Shown: in pieces, positions 30,772 to 39,884 of the stretch
Layout of the letters: each line of letters starts with the position of its first letter
Numbering within the stretch: position 1 is the stretch's first letter
NCBI GenBank assembly: GCA_030407315.1
Contig: JALQPE010000211.1
Location: 310,001 to 374,000 of the forward strand
DNA length: 64,000 nucleotides
Origin: Asparagopsis taxiformis
Taxonomy: Eukaryota; Rhodophyta; Florideophyceae; Bonnemaisoniales; Bonnemaisoniaceae
Direction of reading: 5' to 3'
The notes under the pieces: generated by a model
What the model was told of the DNA's origin: nothing
What the model saw: the letters and a program-made list of their open reading frames with translations, nothing else
Databases searched by the model: none
Position numbers and translations under genes: made by a program

Positions 30772-33039
30772 TTAGCATATTTCACACAACTGCGCTACGT
30801 GTGGCGCAACCTGTATCCCCAGTTTCATCAACGTCCGTTTGTACAGCCTTGCGATTTCACATCGATTCTTGTCAAATTCTGGGCCGTCAAACTTATACTT
30901 CGTTGTCAAAGCAACAATGTCAAGATTCTTCAGCCTCAGAAACTTGTGGTGAATCGTGCTATGCGGTACCAACATGCGTTGTGCCATTTCCATAACACCG
31001 TGATCCACTGCCATGACAAAGGCTGGCACCCCTTCTGCAATTGCCAACATGTTCATTTCTAGCCGTACACCAATCGCAACATCCATCTCTTGCATTGCTT
31101 TTTGCCACGCCCCAATGCTCGAATACACTCTCACGCGATGGAACGGCACCCCTAATCGGTGTAGTGTATTCACATCGCTGCTATCCGAGGCGAATACCAA
31201 GCTCTTTGGATAGTTGTTCAGAATATCTAACACAACGCGCTGCGTCTCCGGCTCATTGTTCATACTCACTGCAACTTTCACAGATGTGTCCCCAATGCGC
31301 TCCCCGAGCCGTTCATACCTCTTCTGCAGCCTTTCCCCAAGTCGCACATCCCGACTAATCATCAAACTGGGACATCCCGTGGATACTCCGTAGAAATATC
31401 CCGCCTTTTGTGCAACTTGCACCGAATACGCCCCGTGCATAAACGTAGGCATTCTCCGCTTCTGCAGCGCTTGGAGTAGCATTTCATCTCCTTGGCTGAT
31501 CTCAAATTTCTCAGGCACGTTTTGTGTATTCCTCTCAGAAATCGCGCTGTCAAATGAAACTTCCGGTCGAAATGGCATTCGTACCCCTAATGATACGAAC
31601 AATAGAACGTCATTTGATGTTTGCATGGAGCGACTGGATTCGAAAAACAACGTTTCATTCCCGCTTTGTCGCATTACTTTCGATGTAGCTCGAAATGTTA
31701 CGAAGCCTCTCTCACTCTCTTCAGGAAACTTTTCTGCGCACACGGCTCGAGAATGGTTACACGTGCGAACAGTCGAAAAATCTGCCACACAGAGTACTGC
31801 AGCGAATTGGCGGATGATGAAACCCGCATGCTCCAATTGAATTGACTTGGCATGCTCATAATCTCGAAATATTATTTCTAGGGGTTTCCTCTGTGGCAGC
31901 ACGCGAACCACATGGTTGGCGCCAAACCTTTTTTCTGTACTGTTCGAAGGCGGATACGAAACTCGAATTGATGGTGATGATGCTCGAAAAAGTTGAAAGT
32001 CCTTCAAGCTCGCGACTGAAACAGATGAGATGAAGTTTGTCGAAATAATGACGCATACCAAAAAGATACAGCCGATACTTTTGATGACGTTGCGGTGTAT
32101 TCTTGGGAATTTTTGAGTAGGCAAATGTATTTTTCCACCGAAAACGTATAATGGGAAGCCAAGCATTGTTAGAATGAAACCGAAGATGTGCGAAGATGTG
32201 ATTTGTTGACCTATTACAACTACAGAGAGGATAATTCCCGTAAAGCGCTTTAGCGTGTTTGCCAGCGAATGTGTGAGAGCATCCAACATCTCAAGTAGAG
32301 ATATACTTGCAAATTGGTACGAGTTAAATAGGAAGGCGTTCCAGAAGAGGTAGGGAATAGCCACTAACGTGATGCTTTGTTGAGAAATTTTGTAGACCAG
32401 AGCCAACAGACAGAAGGGCAAGGCAGAGGCTTGTAATATGAAATACCGGTCTTCTGTGGTTGTCATGGTGTTGGGGTTTGATTTCTGGTCCAACTTCAAG
32501 ACGACATTTCGAGTTGGATAGGCCAGGTTTGCAACAATGATGGGTGAAAGGGACATAGCAGTCATGGAATCTTTGGAGAAAACCATGACTCCATAGACGA
32601 CGGTCAATATACCGAAAAATGAGATCATGTTTGTGGTTTCATGGAGGACAACGTATTTTAGAGCAACAGATGCCAGCGGTTCAGCCAGCTTCCAGACGAG
32701 TGTTGATGTGGAACCGAGTAGTCTGTAAGAAGCATTAGTAAACGTGGTGCCGACGAAGTGTAATAATCCGGCAGTGAAGAGCGTGCGACGGAATAAAGAC
32801 AGTGAAAGATGTGATGGGGTGTGAGTAGAGTGAGCAGAGGTTACTCTTTTGATGCGCTTGATTGCCAGGGACATGAGCATGCCCACAAGAATTTGACAGA
32901 AACATAGATCAATGAAGAGAAGGGTTGGCTGGTATCTGTGAAGAATGAGATGAGCGTCAATTGCGTAGAGATTGTTGGCTAGCCACCATACCAGGACGAG
33001 AACAGACACAAGGAGAGGATTTGAAGATGAACGAGACAT
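30772..33039 (-). CDS. fusion: TPT/nucleotide-sugar-type transporter plus pyruvyltransferase-like domain
   Basis: 755 residues in one uninterrupted exon, so the fusion is not a splicing guess. Residues 8-305 hold about ten hydrophobic segments with triose-phosphate-translocator blocks: LVWKLAEPLASVALKYV (114-130), GILTVVYGVMVFS and NLAYPTRNVVLKL (171-183). A further hydrophobic segment (318-340) leads into a pyruvyltransferase-like domain (about 385-755). That domain shares GVSTGCPSLM, LGERLQKRYERL, RIGDTSVKVA and the FDKNRCEIAR tail with the neighbouring gene. Compared with it, Arg230 is replaced by His535, and RIH by RLE (Arg659, Glu661), so it is probably not catalytic. The transporter half may carry PEP or a nucleotide sugar into the Golgi; this is inference. 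Confidence 0.85.
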   Translation of the reverse strand: MSRSSSNPLLVSVLVLVWWLANNLYAIDAHLILHRYQPTLLFIDLCFCQILVGMLMSLAIKRIKRVTSAHSTHTPSHLSLSLFRRTLFTAGLLHFVGTTFTNASYRLLGSTSTLVWKLAEPLASVALKYVVLHETTNMISFFGILTVVYGVMVFSKDSMTAMSLSPIIVANLAYPTRNVVLKLDQKSNPNTMTTTEDRYFILQASALPFCLLALVYKISQQSITLVAIPYLFWNAFLFNSYQFASISLLEMLDALTHSLANTLKRFTGIILSVVVIGQQITSSHIFGFILTMLGFPLYVFGGKIHLPTQKFPRIHRNVIKSIGCIFLVCVIISTNFISSVSVASLKDFQLFRASSPSIRVSYPPSNSTEKRFGANHVVRVLPQRKPLEIIFRDYEHAKSIQLEHAGFIIRQFAAVLCVADFSTVRTCNHSRAVCAEKFPEESERGFVTFRATSKVMRQSGNETLFFESSRSMQTSNDVLLFVSLGVRMPFRPEVSFDSAISERNTQNVPEKFEISQGDEMLLQALQKRRMPTFMHGAYSVQVAQKAGYFYGVSTGCPSLMISRDVRLGERLQKRYERLGERIGDTSVKVAVSMNNEPETQRVVLDILNNYPKSLVFASDSSDVNTLHRLGVPFHRVRVYSSIGAWQKAMQEMDVAIGVRLEMNMLAIAEGVPAFVMAVDHGVMEMAQRMLVPHSTIHHKFLRLKNLDIVALTTKYKFDGPEFDKNRCEIARLYKRTLMKLGIQVAPHVAQLCEIC

Positions 33040-33615
33040 TGCGCAGCACAGAGGGGGAGAGAGAGGGAGAATGGAGTGGTCGGTGACGGGATGGATAGGT
33101 TTCAGACCATACTTAGACGGTGATGTCGTCGATATCGTTCCGAGGGACCCAAACTAATGGAATCTGTACATGGGTATATCACATGCGCCGTGAGCTAGTT
33201 GTCACGTACGTGACGTGTGCATTCTAGGTCGCTGACACGGTGCATTAGCTGTTGAAGTTACAGGGCAAGCACAGCAGGAAGCAGAGATGCGGCTGCTCTG
33301 CTTCCTGGCGTACAGTTGTACCCTTCCGTGCACCTTTTGTTCGCTGGACATAATTACAATACTCAAGATCAAATGGCGCAATTACAAATAATGCAATCTG
33401 TTGATCAAGAGTCCAGACCAACTCTCATCAGAACTGAAATTTTAAACAACATGCGATAATGCATTCGTGTGTGTTGATCCACTGTAAAATTTTGCATAAA
33501 ACTCCGTTGACTCTTCCACTCCGCCAGCCGCGCTATCCACCGCCCGTCAACTTCCGCTCACTTGCCCTCTTTCCCTCGTCCGCCTTCAGCAACGCCAATT
33601 CCAATCCCACCAAAA
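33040..33615. promoter_or_regulatory. divergent promoter region of the fusion gene and the PWWP gene
   Basis: About 575 bp between divergent starts. A GA-rich stretch near 33051-33067 lies in the presumed leader of the fusion gene. No coding frame is supportable. Confidence 0.4.
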
Positions 33616-35709
33616 ATGCCTGCATCCGAAAAGTTTCCGCATGGCTCCGTCGTCTGGGCAAAGATGGATGGCTTTCCCTGGTGGCCGGGACACGTAGTTC
33701 GTCGCGAAGAAGTGCGTCTCGACCCTGGCGAGGAGGAGCCTCGAATCGGACGCGGCTACGTGCTTATTGAGTTTTTCAACGACAACAAGCGATTCGCCTC
33801 GATGAAAGTGAAGAATGTCAAGTACTTCAAATGCCATGACGCAAAGCATTTTCGATCTTACAATGGAGAATATGCCCACGAAATGCACGTCGCAGTCAGG
33901 GAAGCAGAAGATTATATTGATTTGCATCACGACGCCAGAGCTTCCTCTGAAAAGCCTTCCTCTACCAAAACGTCTTCCCGATCGATTTCCCCTCCCGAAT
34001 TGCCGCCCAATGTCGCACCCAACAACGACGATCCCCCCGTCTCCCCGCCGGAAGTCGAGAAAAAGCTCGACAATCCAGACACTTTTCTGCATATTCCGCG
34101 CCCTCCGCAGAAGCGATCCTCCGAGAAGAGTGCGAAGAAGCGCAAGAAGGATCCTACGCTCGTCCCAGATGCTGCTGCCGTGGTGGACAAGCCGCGCAGG
34201 AAGAAGCGCCGCGAAAAGTCCAACGAATCACAGGATGGCATGCTTGCGCCAGTTGACAAGCCCGTGAAGAAGAAGAAAGAGCGCCATGTTGAAAAACAGT
34301 CATCGTCAGAAGCAGTACCGTCCCCCGTGCGTGACGAGAAACCAAAGATTGTAGAATCTAAGAAGCGTTCTAAAGCTAAGAAAGAGCCACGCGATCACGT
34401 CGAGCGAAAGCTAACGTCGGATGTTCCAAAGCAGGAGCCGGAGGAGAGGCCTTCCAAGCGACGCAAGGAGCAGCCTTCCGAGAGCACGGCTCCAGAAGCG
34501 CCTAAATCAGCCCGCAAGCGCGAGAGGGTTATTGCATCCACCAAGCCGGAACCTCAAGCAGCACCTCCTGTTGTAGATCCTGCTCCGAATGATCTCAAAC
34601 AGCCATGTGATGCTGCCGATGGTTATTGTAAGCTCACAAAGGACGAGTTACTTCGCTTGCTCTACATGAGAATTGATGATGTGCGTTCATTGCGATTAGA
34701 GCTCTGGAAACATCGTCTTGAAAAGATGGATGAAGCTCAAGTCATAAAATCTCCACAGTCGTTAAAGGACAAATGCGCAAAGCCGTTTGCAAAAGTTGAG
34801 AAGTTAATTCAATTTGCTAAAGATAAATCGCGATCCAACTCAGAAAGCGATGCGGTCACAGTCAGGTCCCTTGAGCAGGAAGCTGTGCAGGCTATTCTAG
34901 ATCTCAGAAAAGTCTACTTTGATGTGTCTCTCTTGAAGAGCACAAAACTGGGTTCACGCCTCCTAGACTTGACACATGCTTGTCATGAAGTCTCAACTTT
35001 ACTCTGCACAGTTCTTCGAGAACTGCTTGTCCAATGGGTTGATATCTTGTCCCTCGCACCCTCTATGGATGATGAGGAAGATTCATTGCCGAAAGAGGCT
35101 GAATCGCCCCGGAAACCTCATCCGGCTCCAGAGGCTGAAATCCCCAAGCCATCTGGTAACCCGGCTCCACGCGATGAAACCACGCCCGTGAAGTCGGAAT
35201 CGCCCACAAGAAAGGCTCGCAGTCACAAGAAGCCAGTGGACGAAAGCGAAGAGGTTGAAATAGCGGGCACTCCCAAATCTGTGGAGAAAACAAAAAGCTC
35301 TGCCTCTCGCGACAGCACGGGGACGCCGAAGGATTCCGACAAACCTAAAGGATCCGGCAGTCATGCAAGACGTCTGTCGCCAGAGAAATTTGTGCAGCTG
35401 GTACACGTGCAGGTCAAGGAGTTTGCAAGCCTGATACCCGGCCTCAGCCTTGACAACGTCCAGCTTGATTCAATTGCCAAGCGATGGGAAAAGGCTGTGG
35501 TGCCGGCGTGGAAGGACGACCCCGACGGGTATTACTCCGCTTCCCTCAAACTGATGAAGTACATGAGGAAAGCGACCAAGAGCTACAAATCGCCGCACGA
35601 CGACGCGGAGCGAAACGTACAGGGCCCGATCCTGGACGCTCTGGTTTCCTGTCTTCGGAAACCAGAGGAATCCGCCGCATTTATACCATTGTTCCTTGGG
35701 CGAACATAG
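33616..35709 (+). CDS. PWWP-domain chromatin protein with C-terminal helical domains (HDGF/LEDGF-like)
   Basis: 697 residues from the ATG at 33616 (context AAAAATGCC); the 18 codons upstream open with TTG. The PWWP domain is at about 8-105, with the signature VVWAKMDGFPWWPG and YVLIEFFNDNKRFA. A long Lys/Arg/Glu/Pro-rich stretch with many nuclear signals (KKKKER, KKRSKAKK) follows. A helical domain at about 340-480 (DELLRLLYMRIDDVRSLRLELW onward) resembles the TFIIS-N/IBD-type bundles of LEDGF and HDGF2. A final helical segment (about 590-680) precedes the end. PWWP domains bind H3K36-methylated nucleosomes. The overall layout suggests a reader that recruits partners to transcribed genes. An AATAAA at 35806-35811 may be its poly(A) signal. 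Confidence 0.82.
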   Translation: MPASEKFPHGSVVWAKMDGFPWWPGHVVRREEVRLDPGEEEPRIGRGYVLIEFFNDNKRFASMKVKNVKYFKCHDAKHFRSYNGEYAHEMHVAVREAEDYIDLHHDARASSEKPSSTKTSSRSISPPELPPNVAPNNDDPPVSPPEVEKKLDNPDTFLHIPRPPQKRSSEKSAKKRKKDPTLVPDAAAVVDKPRRKKRREKSNESQDGMLAPVDKPVKKKKERHVEKQSSSEAVPSPVRDEKPKIVESKKRSKAKKEPRDHVERKLTSDVPKQEPEERPSKRRKEQPSESTAPEAPKSARKRERVIASTKPEPQAAPPVVDPAPNDLKQPCDAADGYCKLTKDELLRLLYMRIDDVRSLRLELWKHRLEKMDEAQVIKSPQSLKDKCAKPFAKVEKLIQFAKDKSRSNSESDAVTVRSLEQEAVQAILDLRKVYFDVSLLKSTKLGSRLLDLTHACHEVSTLLCTVLRELLVQWVDILSLAPSMDDEEDSLPKEAESPRKPHPAPEAEIPKPSGNPAPRDETTPVKSESPTRKARSHKKPVDESEEVEIAGTPKSVEKTKSSASRDSTGTPKDSDKPKGSGSHARRLSPEKFVQLVHVQVKEFASLIPGLSLDNVQLDSIAKRWEKAVVPAWKDDPDGYYSASLKLMKYMRKATKSYKSPHDDAERNVQGPILDALVSCLRKPEESAAFIPLFLGRT

Positions 35710-35973
35710 GCGACGCGAGCTGTCGCGCGTGGAGATTTGGGATCAAACTGTGGCCCTCAGTGGTGAAGTTTATTATTTTTTAGCTGCCCTATAACTCATT
35801 GTGCAATAAAATGAAAGCCTCGAGCTTGTGATCTCCCATCAATGATTCCAGAAATTGTACTGATACAGAGCACTTCTCCCAGAGCTTTCTATTTGCTCAG
35901 CACAACATCTGTTGCCAATTGCATGGTAACAAGGGAAACTGTACCATTGGCATTCTGATAAAAGTGGGATTCA

Positions 35974-36552
35974 ATGGAGCTCGATGGCCCATATGTGTGC
36001 GAACTAGTGGTGAAGAAATCCCGTTTCATTGCATCTGGGTGTAATGTTACTACCATCGCAGAAGCAATGGCTTTTGTGGAAGCTGTCCGCGAAGAGGATG
36101 CTTCCCATAATTGTTGGGCATATCGTCTTGACGAATCTACGTTCCGATATAGCGATGACGGCGAGCCAAGTGGCACCGCAGGTAAGCCAATTTATTCCGC
36201 TATATGCTCCAGTGAAATACAAAATGTAGTAGTCGTTGTCACGCGGTACTTTGGAGGCACCAAGCTTGGAGCCGGTGGCTTAATACGTGCTTACAATTCC
36301 TCAGCTGCCCAATGTCTTCAAGAGGCTCCCAGAGTCTTTCGAGAGCCAACAGTTGATTTGGACGTAAGCGTTGAATGGGAGAAGATTGGTGCGGCACAAG
36401 CTATAGTTGAGAGATATGAGAGGTTGGACAGCGTGTTCACTGCTATTGGATGTACTATGACGATCCGGATATCGAAAGACAAATTTGATGCAGTTTGTGA
36501 ACAACTGCAGGATGCATGTGCTGGTAACGTGGACTTGAAAAAAGTGTCTTGA
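35974..36552 (+). CDS. YigZ/IMPACT (UPF0029) family protein, bacterial-type
   Basis: 192 residues, single exon. The N-terminal UPF0029 domain shows KSRFIAS, HNCWAYR, SDDGEPSGTAGKPI and VVVVTRYFGGTKLGAGGLIRAY. The C-terminal part (about 130-192) is the DUF1949-like ferredoxin fold found in bacterial YigZ. It lacks the RWD domain of eukaryotic IMPACT/Yih1, so it is the bacterial type. The eukaryotic members restrain Gcn2; the role of YigZ is not settled. No presequence is evident. It lies downstream of the PWWP gene in the same direction and converges on the SLC25 gene. Confidence 0.9.
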   Translation: MELDGPYVCELVVKKSRFIASGCNVTTIAEAMAFVEAVREEDASHNCWAYRLDESTFRYSDDGEPSGTAGKPIYSAICSSEIQNVVVVVTRYFGGTKLGAGGLIRAYNSSAAQCLQEAPRVFREPTVDLDVSVEWEKIGAAQAIVERYERLDSVFTAIGCTMTIRISKDKFDAVCEQLQDACAGNVDLKKVS

Positions 36553-36690
36553 TATCATGCATGACTCAAATGTCAGAATGAGTCAGAGCCTAATTTAATG
36601 TCGATACTTCCTCTTAGAACATGGATGGGATGGACTGAGATATACTACAGAAGAAAATGAAGCGCAATATGAGTCGAAAAGGACAATGGG

Positions 36691-37973
36691 TTATTGGAAT
36701 GATCGCACGCCGAGCGTTCTCTTGATGGACTCGTAAACAACATAGGACACACCAGCTGAAGGAACAGCGCTGACATACATGGGCTGTAACCCACGATACA
36801 GAGCGCCCGGACCCTCTGTTCTAACAATCCCAACCGCAGCATCTATCATGGTCCTATACTGAACAGGACGACCGCCGATGCCTTGCAATTGTAAGCGTTT
36901 ACGGACGACATCGAGTGGATGACATGCCGTCTGTGCGACGGCTCCGGCAAAAGCACCGATGCACAGCAAAATGAGTAGATTGGCTTCCTTGTCTCTCCTC
37001 CTGAGGTACAGTAGCTTGAGATGTTCGTAGATTGCAAAATCCAATCCAGCATACGGCATCATAGCTACAAGGGTAGGACTAAGACCTCTGTAAAGTGCCT
37101 TTGGACCCTGTTGACGAGCGACGGACACCATTGTTGAAAACACCCCAGAATAACGCTCGGGATGGGCGGTAAGCAATGTTTTTGCAACATCAAGCGGATA
37201 GCAGATGGAAGCCGCGGTCATACCGGCAAGACCCCCAGCCACAAAGCGCTCCCAGGCGGAAAGTGGTGCGTTTGCACGGTGGGAATTGGGGTCTCGCAGA
37301 CGGAAAATGGTGCGCTTTAGCGCTTCAAATGCGACAAATTGAATACCCTTTGTCGGAGCCACTTTGAGACAATTGGCGGCATTGCCTTTGAAGAATCCAC
37401 GCATGCCCTCTGCAACAAACAGACGACGAAGCTGGACTAGTAGAGGTTGCGAAGCGCCGCTACTGCACATGTTGACTGTTGCGACAACTTCTAGGGGCGA
37501 CACAGCTGTTCTGGACACAATACCTGCGACAGCCTATGCGAGGGGAAGACGCAAGATGAAAAACGGGTGGTGCGATTGAAATGTCAGTAAAGAGCGGTGG
37601 ATAGGGAGGGGGAGGAGATCGATGCGCGGACACGTACACCTGCAATAAGATATTTGAACGAATTGGACTGCGAAAAAGTTTGCATGGACTTGTTCGCCTT
37701 GGCACATGCGGCGGAAAATGGCTGTTGGAGGGTGCGAATTGGCTTGGGAATGATGGTGGCGATGCGCGCCTGGATGGAAGGGTGTGGAGGATTGGTTTGG
37801 CGGTTGGATGCGAGACGATCGGGGGATTGGATATCGTCATGGATTGAAGTCGGTTGATGGCGGCGATGTGTGGTCGTCGAGGCTCTGGCGTCATCATCGG
37901 CCTTGTGATGGGCAAAGGCTATCGAGGAGGAAAAACGCGGTCTTCTAGCGCAAGTTGCTCCGAACGGCGCCAT
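36691..37973 (-). CDS. SLC25 carrier, adenine-nucleotide/BT1-SCaMC-like, two exons
   Basis: Exon 1 is 37973-37640 and exon 2 is 37523-36691. The 116-nt GT..AG intron splits the Gly codon of YLIAGG, giving 388 residues. The first 96 residues are Ser/Thr/Arg-rich with no carrier similarity. They could be a plastid or mitochondrial presequence, or the start may be the in-frame ATG at 37685. The three carrier repeats carry SPLE (repeat 1), YPLDVAK (repeat 2) and HPLDVVRKR (repeat 3). FFKGNAANCLKVAPTKGIQFVAFE follows the ATP-Mg/Pi, ADNT1 and Brittle-1 group of nucleotide carriers. The substrate is inferred. No EF-hands are present, so it is not a calcium-regulated SCaMC. Confidence 0.85.
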
Positions 37974-38232
37974 GGTATTGACGGCGGTAATTGTTGGGAG
38001 GGTGCGATGAGGGGTTGCAGAGGTGGGGCGTTGACGAAGAGGAGGGGAGCAATGGAACAGTGCGTAGGTGTTGAGGGAATGTGGCCATAGACGATCAAGT
38101 AACAGATATTATGAAGAAAAAACGGAAAAGTTCAAAATTGGGGCCATTTGCAATACCTATGGTAGATCCAGCAACTCATCCAAACACGTGCGAGCAGAGC
38201 ACTCGTTCCTCTACATCATGTTTCGTTTAAAC

Positions 38233-39615
38233 TCAGTTTTGTTTTCCGTCTATTCCATCACGTGCCGTCGTTTCGACACTTCGTGAACGACGCCACATTC
38301 GCAGTCTTGCCCAACGTTCATTAGAGGTCCGAGACAGAGGCGACGTTACGTTGTGTTCAATACTGCCCCCATCCTGCATGCCGCGTTTTCGTATAGCCTG
38401 CCGAATTGCAAGCACCATCAACGAACCCCATGACGCCATGATCACCCACGAACCCACCCGCAACTTTTTGACTACAACCTTACTACCATCGTCTCTACCA
38501 GAAGTATAAACATCATCATAAACACGCACTTGATAACCGGCGTACCCTAATGCAGTTACAGCATCATACAAGCTAGACCGAGAATCGTTCTTTCCATACG
38601 TAGTAACGGCGTCCGATAATGTCCCTAGCACATCCTGCCATTTCCGCAAAACACTCTGCATGATGGCCCCCTCGCTCGGATTGAAGCTCCGCACACAGTC
38701 ATCATCCCCAGCTGAAACATCCCCATACACCTCCACAGTGAGCACCACCGGTATCTGCAACGCGCCAAATGCATGATCAGCTGCTGTTCCATACGCGCGA
38801 TACTTGACTAATTGCCAGGCATTACCAACTCTACATCTATCACAATGATGCTTTCTGACGTGGTTTGCAACGCGTTCAACATTATCCATCCTGGCACTCT
38901 TTTCCCTGACCTTCCTAGAATCCCACGGAATAACCACTGCAGCATCGCCTGAATGAAATGCCACAAACGCCACAGGTACCACTCTTCTCAAAACTGCATC
39001 CACAGCTCGGCTTTCAAATTCACTCAAGGCATGTACACCAGCTGCCTCTTCATCTGGATTCGTATCGGAATCCTTGACACCCCAACCTACCAAATAGTTG
39101 CGATTCAGATCCACAAGTGCACCGTTCAATCTCTCGCAGGTATCACCACTTTCCACAGCTCGTCTGCCAGCCTCGTTAACAATCGGCATAATGACATACT
39201 CCATACGCAACAGCTGTGCCATACGCGGATGTTCACAAGCGTCTTTCATAACAGCTAGTGCAATCTCAGATGTAATTCGCTCTCTTCCATGCTCTCCAAA
39301 CGTCGCTACAATACGCGGTCTGTACGGTACTTTTCTGCCCAATGCGCGAGCACGTGCCCGACGCGCAGCATTGAAGGTGAGAGTCACGAGAAGAACGCGG
39401 CCCTCTGAATGATTGACAGAGCGCCATGGTAGCACGGAAGGACGATTGTTCACGTGGACCCATTCAGCATGAGCGTGTCGACAAGTCGTGCATAATTGAC
39501 GGATCGTTTGCAGAAGACTGTCCGTGGAGTGATAGCGCGAATGCGGAAGCGCAGTAGTTGCATGATGAAGATGAAGTAGCAGCAGAAGGGACAGCAAATA
39601 GGCAGTTGTTGGCAT
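38233..39615 (-). CDS. M14 zinc carboxypeptidase, signal peptide and C-terminal membrane anchor
   Basis: 460 residues, single exon. A Leu/His-rich signal peptide covers about 1-22. The M14 fold shows the zinc ligands His109 and Glu112 (GEHGRERI), Asn171-Arg172 (VDLNRNYL) for the substrate carboxylate, the third ligand His221 (FHSGDAAVVIPWD) and the general-base Glu295 (LTVEVYGD). All catalytic positions are kept. A hydrophobic segment at about 387-405 is followed by a basic tail, so the enzyme should face the secretory lumen or cell surface. It would trim C-terminal residues of secreted proteins or peptides. Substrate preference cannot be read. Confidence 0.88.
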   Translation of the reverse strand: MPTTAYLLSLLLLLHLHHATTALPHSRYHSTDSLLQTIRQLCTTCRHAHAEWVHVNNRPSVLPWRSVNHSEGRVLLVTLTFNAARRARARALGRKVPYRPRIVATFGEHGRERITSEIALAVMKDACEHPRMAQLLRMEYVIMPIVNEAGRRAVESGDTCERLNGALVDLNRNYLVGWGVKDSDTNPDEEAAGVHALSEFESRAVDAVLRRVVPVAFVAFHSGDAAVVIPWDSRKVREKSARMDNVERVANHVRKHHCDRCRVGNAWQLVKYRAYGTAADHAFGALQIPVVLTVEVYGDVSAGDDDCVRSFNPSEGAIMQSVLRKWQDVLGTLSDAVTTYGKNDSRSSLYDAVTALGYAGYQVRVYDDVYTSGRDDGSKVVVKKLRVGSWVIMASWGSLMVLAIRQAIRKRGMQDGGSIEHNVTSPLSRTSNERWARLRMWRRSRSVETTARDGIDGKQN

Positions 39616-39884
39616 TATGCTCTTGTGTTGGTGATTAGGAATTGTATGCCCGTGTGGCGCATTTTAACGCGATGCGTTGGTGTCGGTAACATTTGGTTGG
39701 CGCGGATCATCTTTGACTGGACTGATGTTTGTCTGTTCAGTTGTGAGTCATTTGGAGCAGACAGTCGCGGTTCATCGAGTAAATCAGGTCTCGAGCTGTA
39801 CGCTACTGGCGTATTTTGAGATCTATGGTCAGTGACTGTAAGCACAATTTGAATTCACTATTTCTTATCCCAGGACATCTTGCT

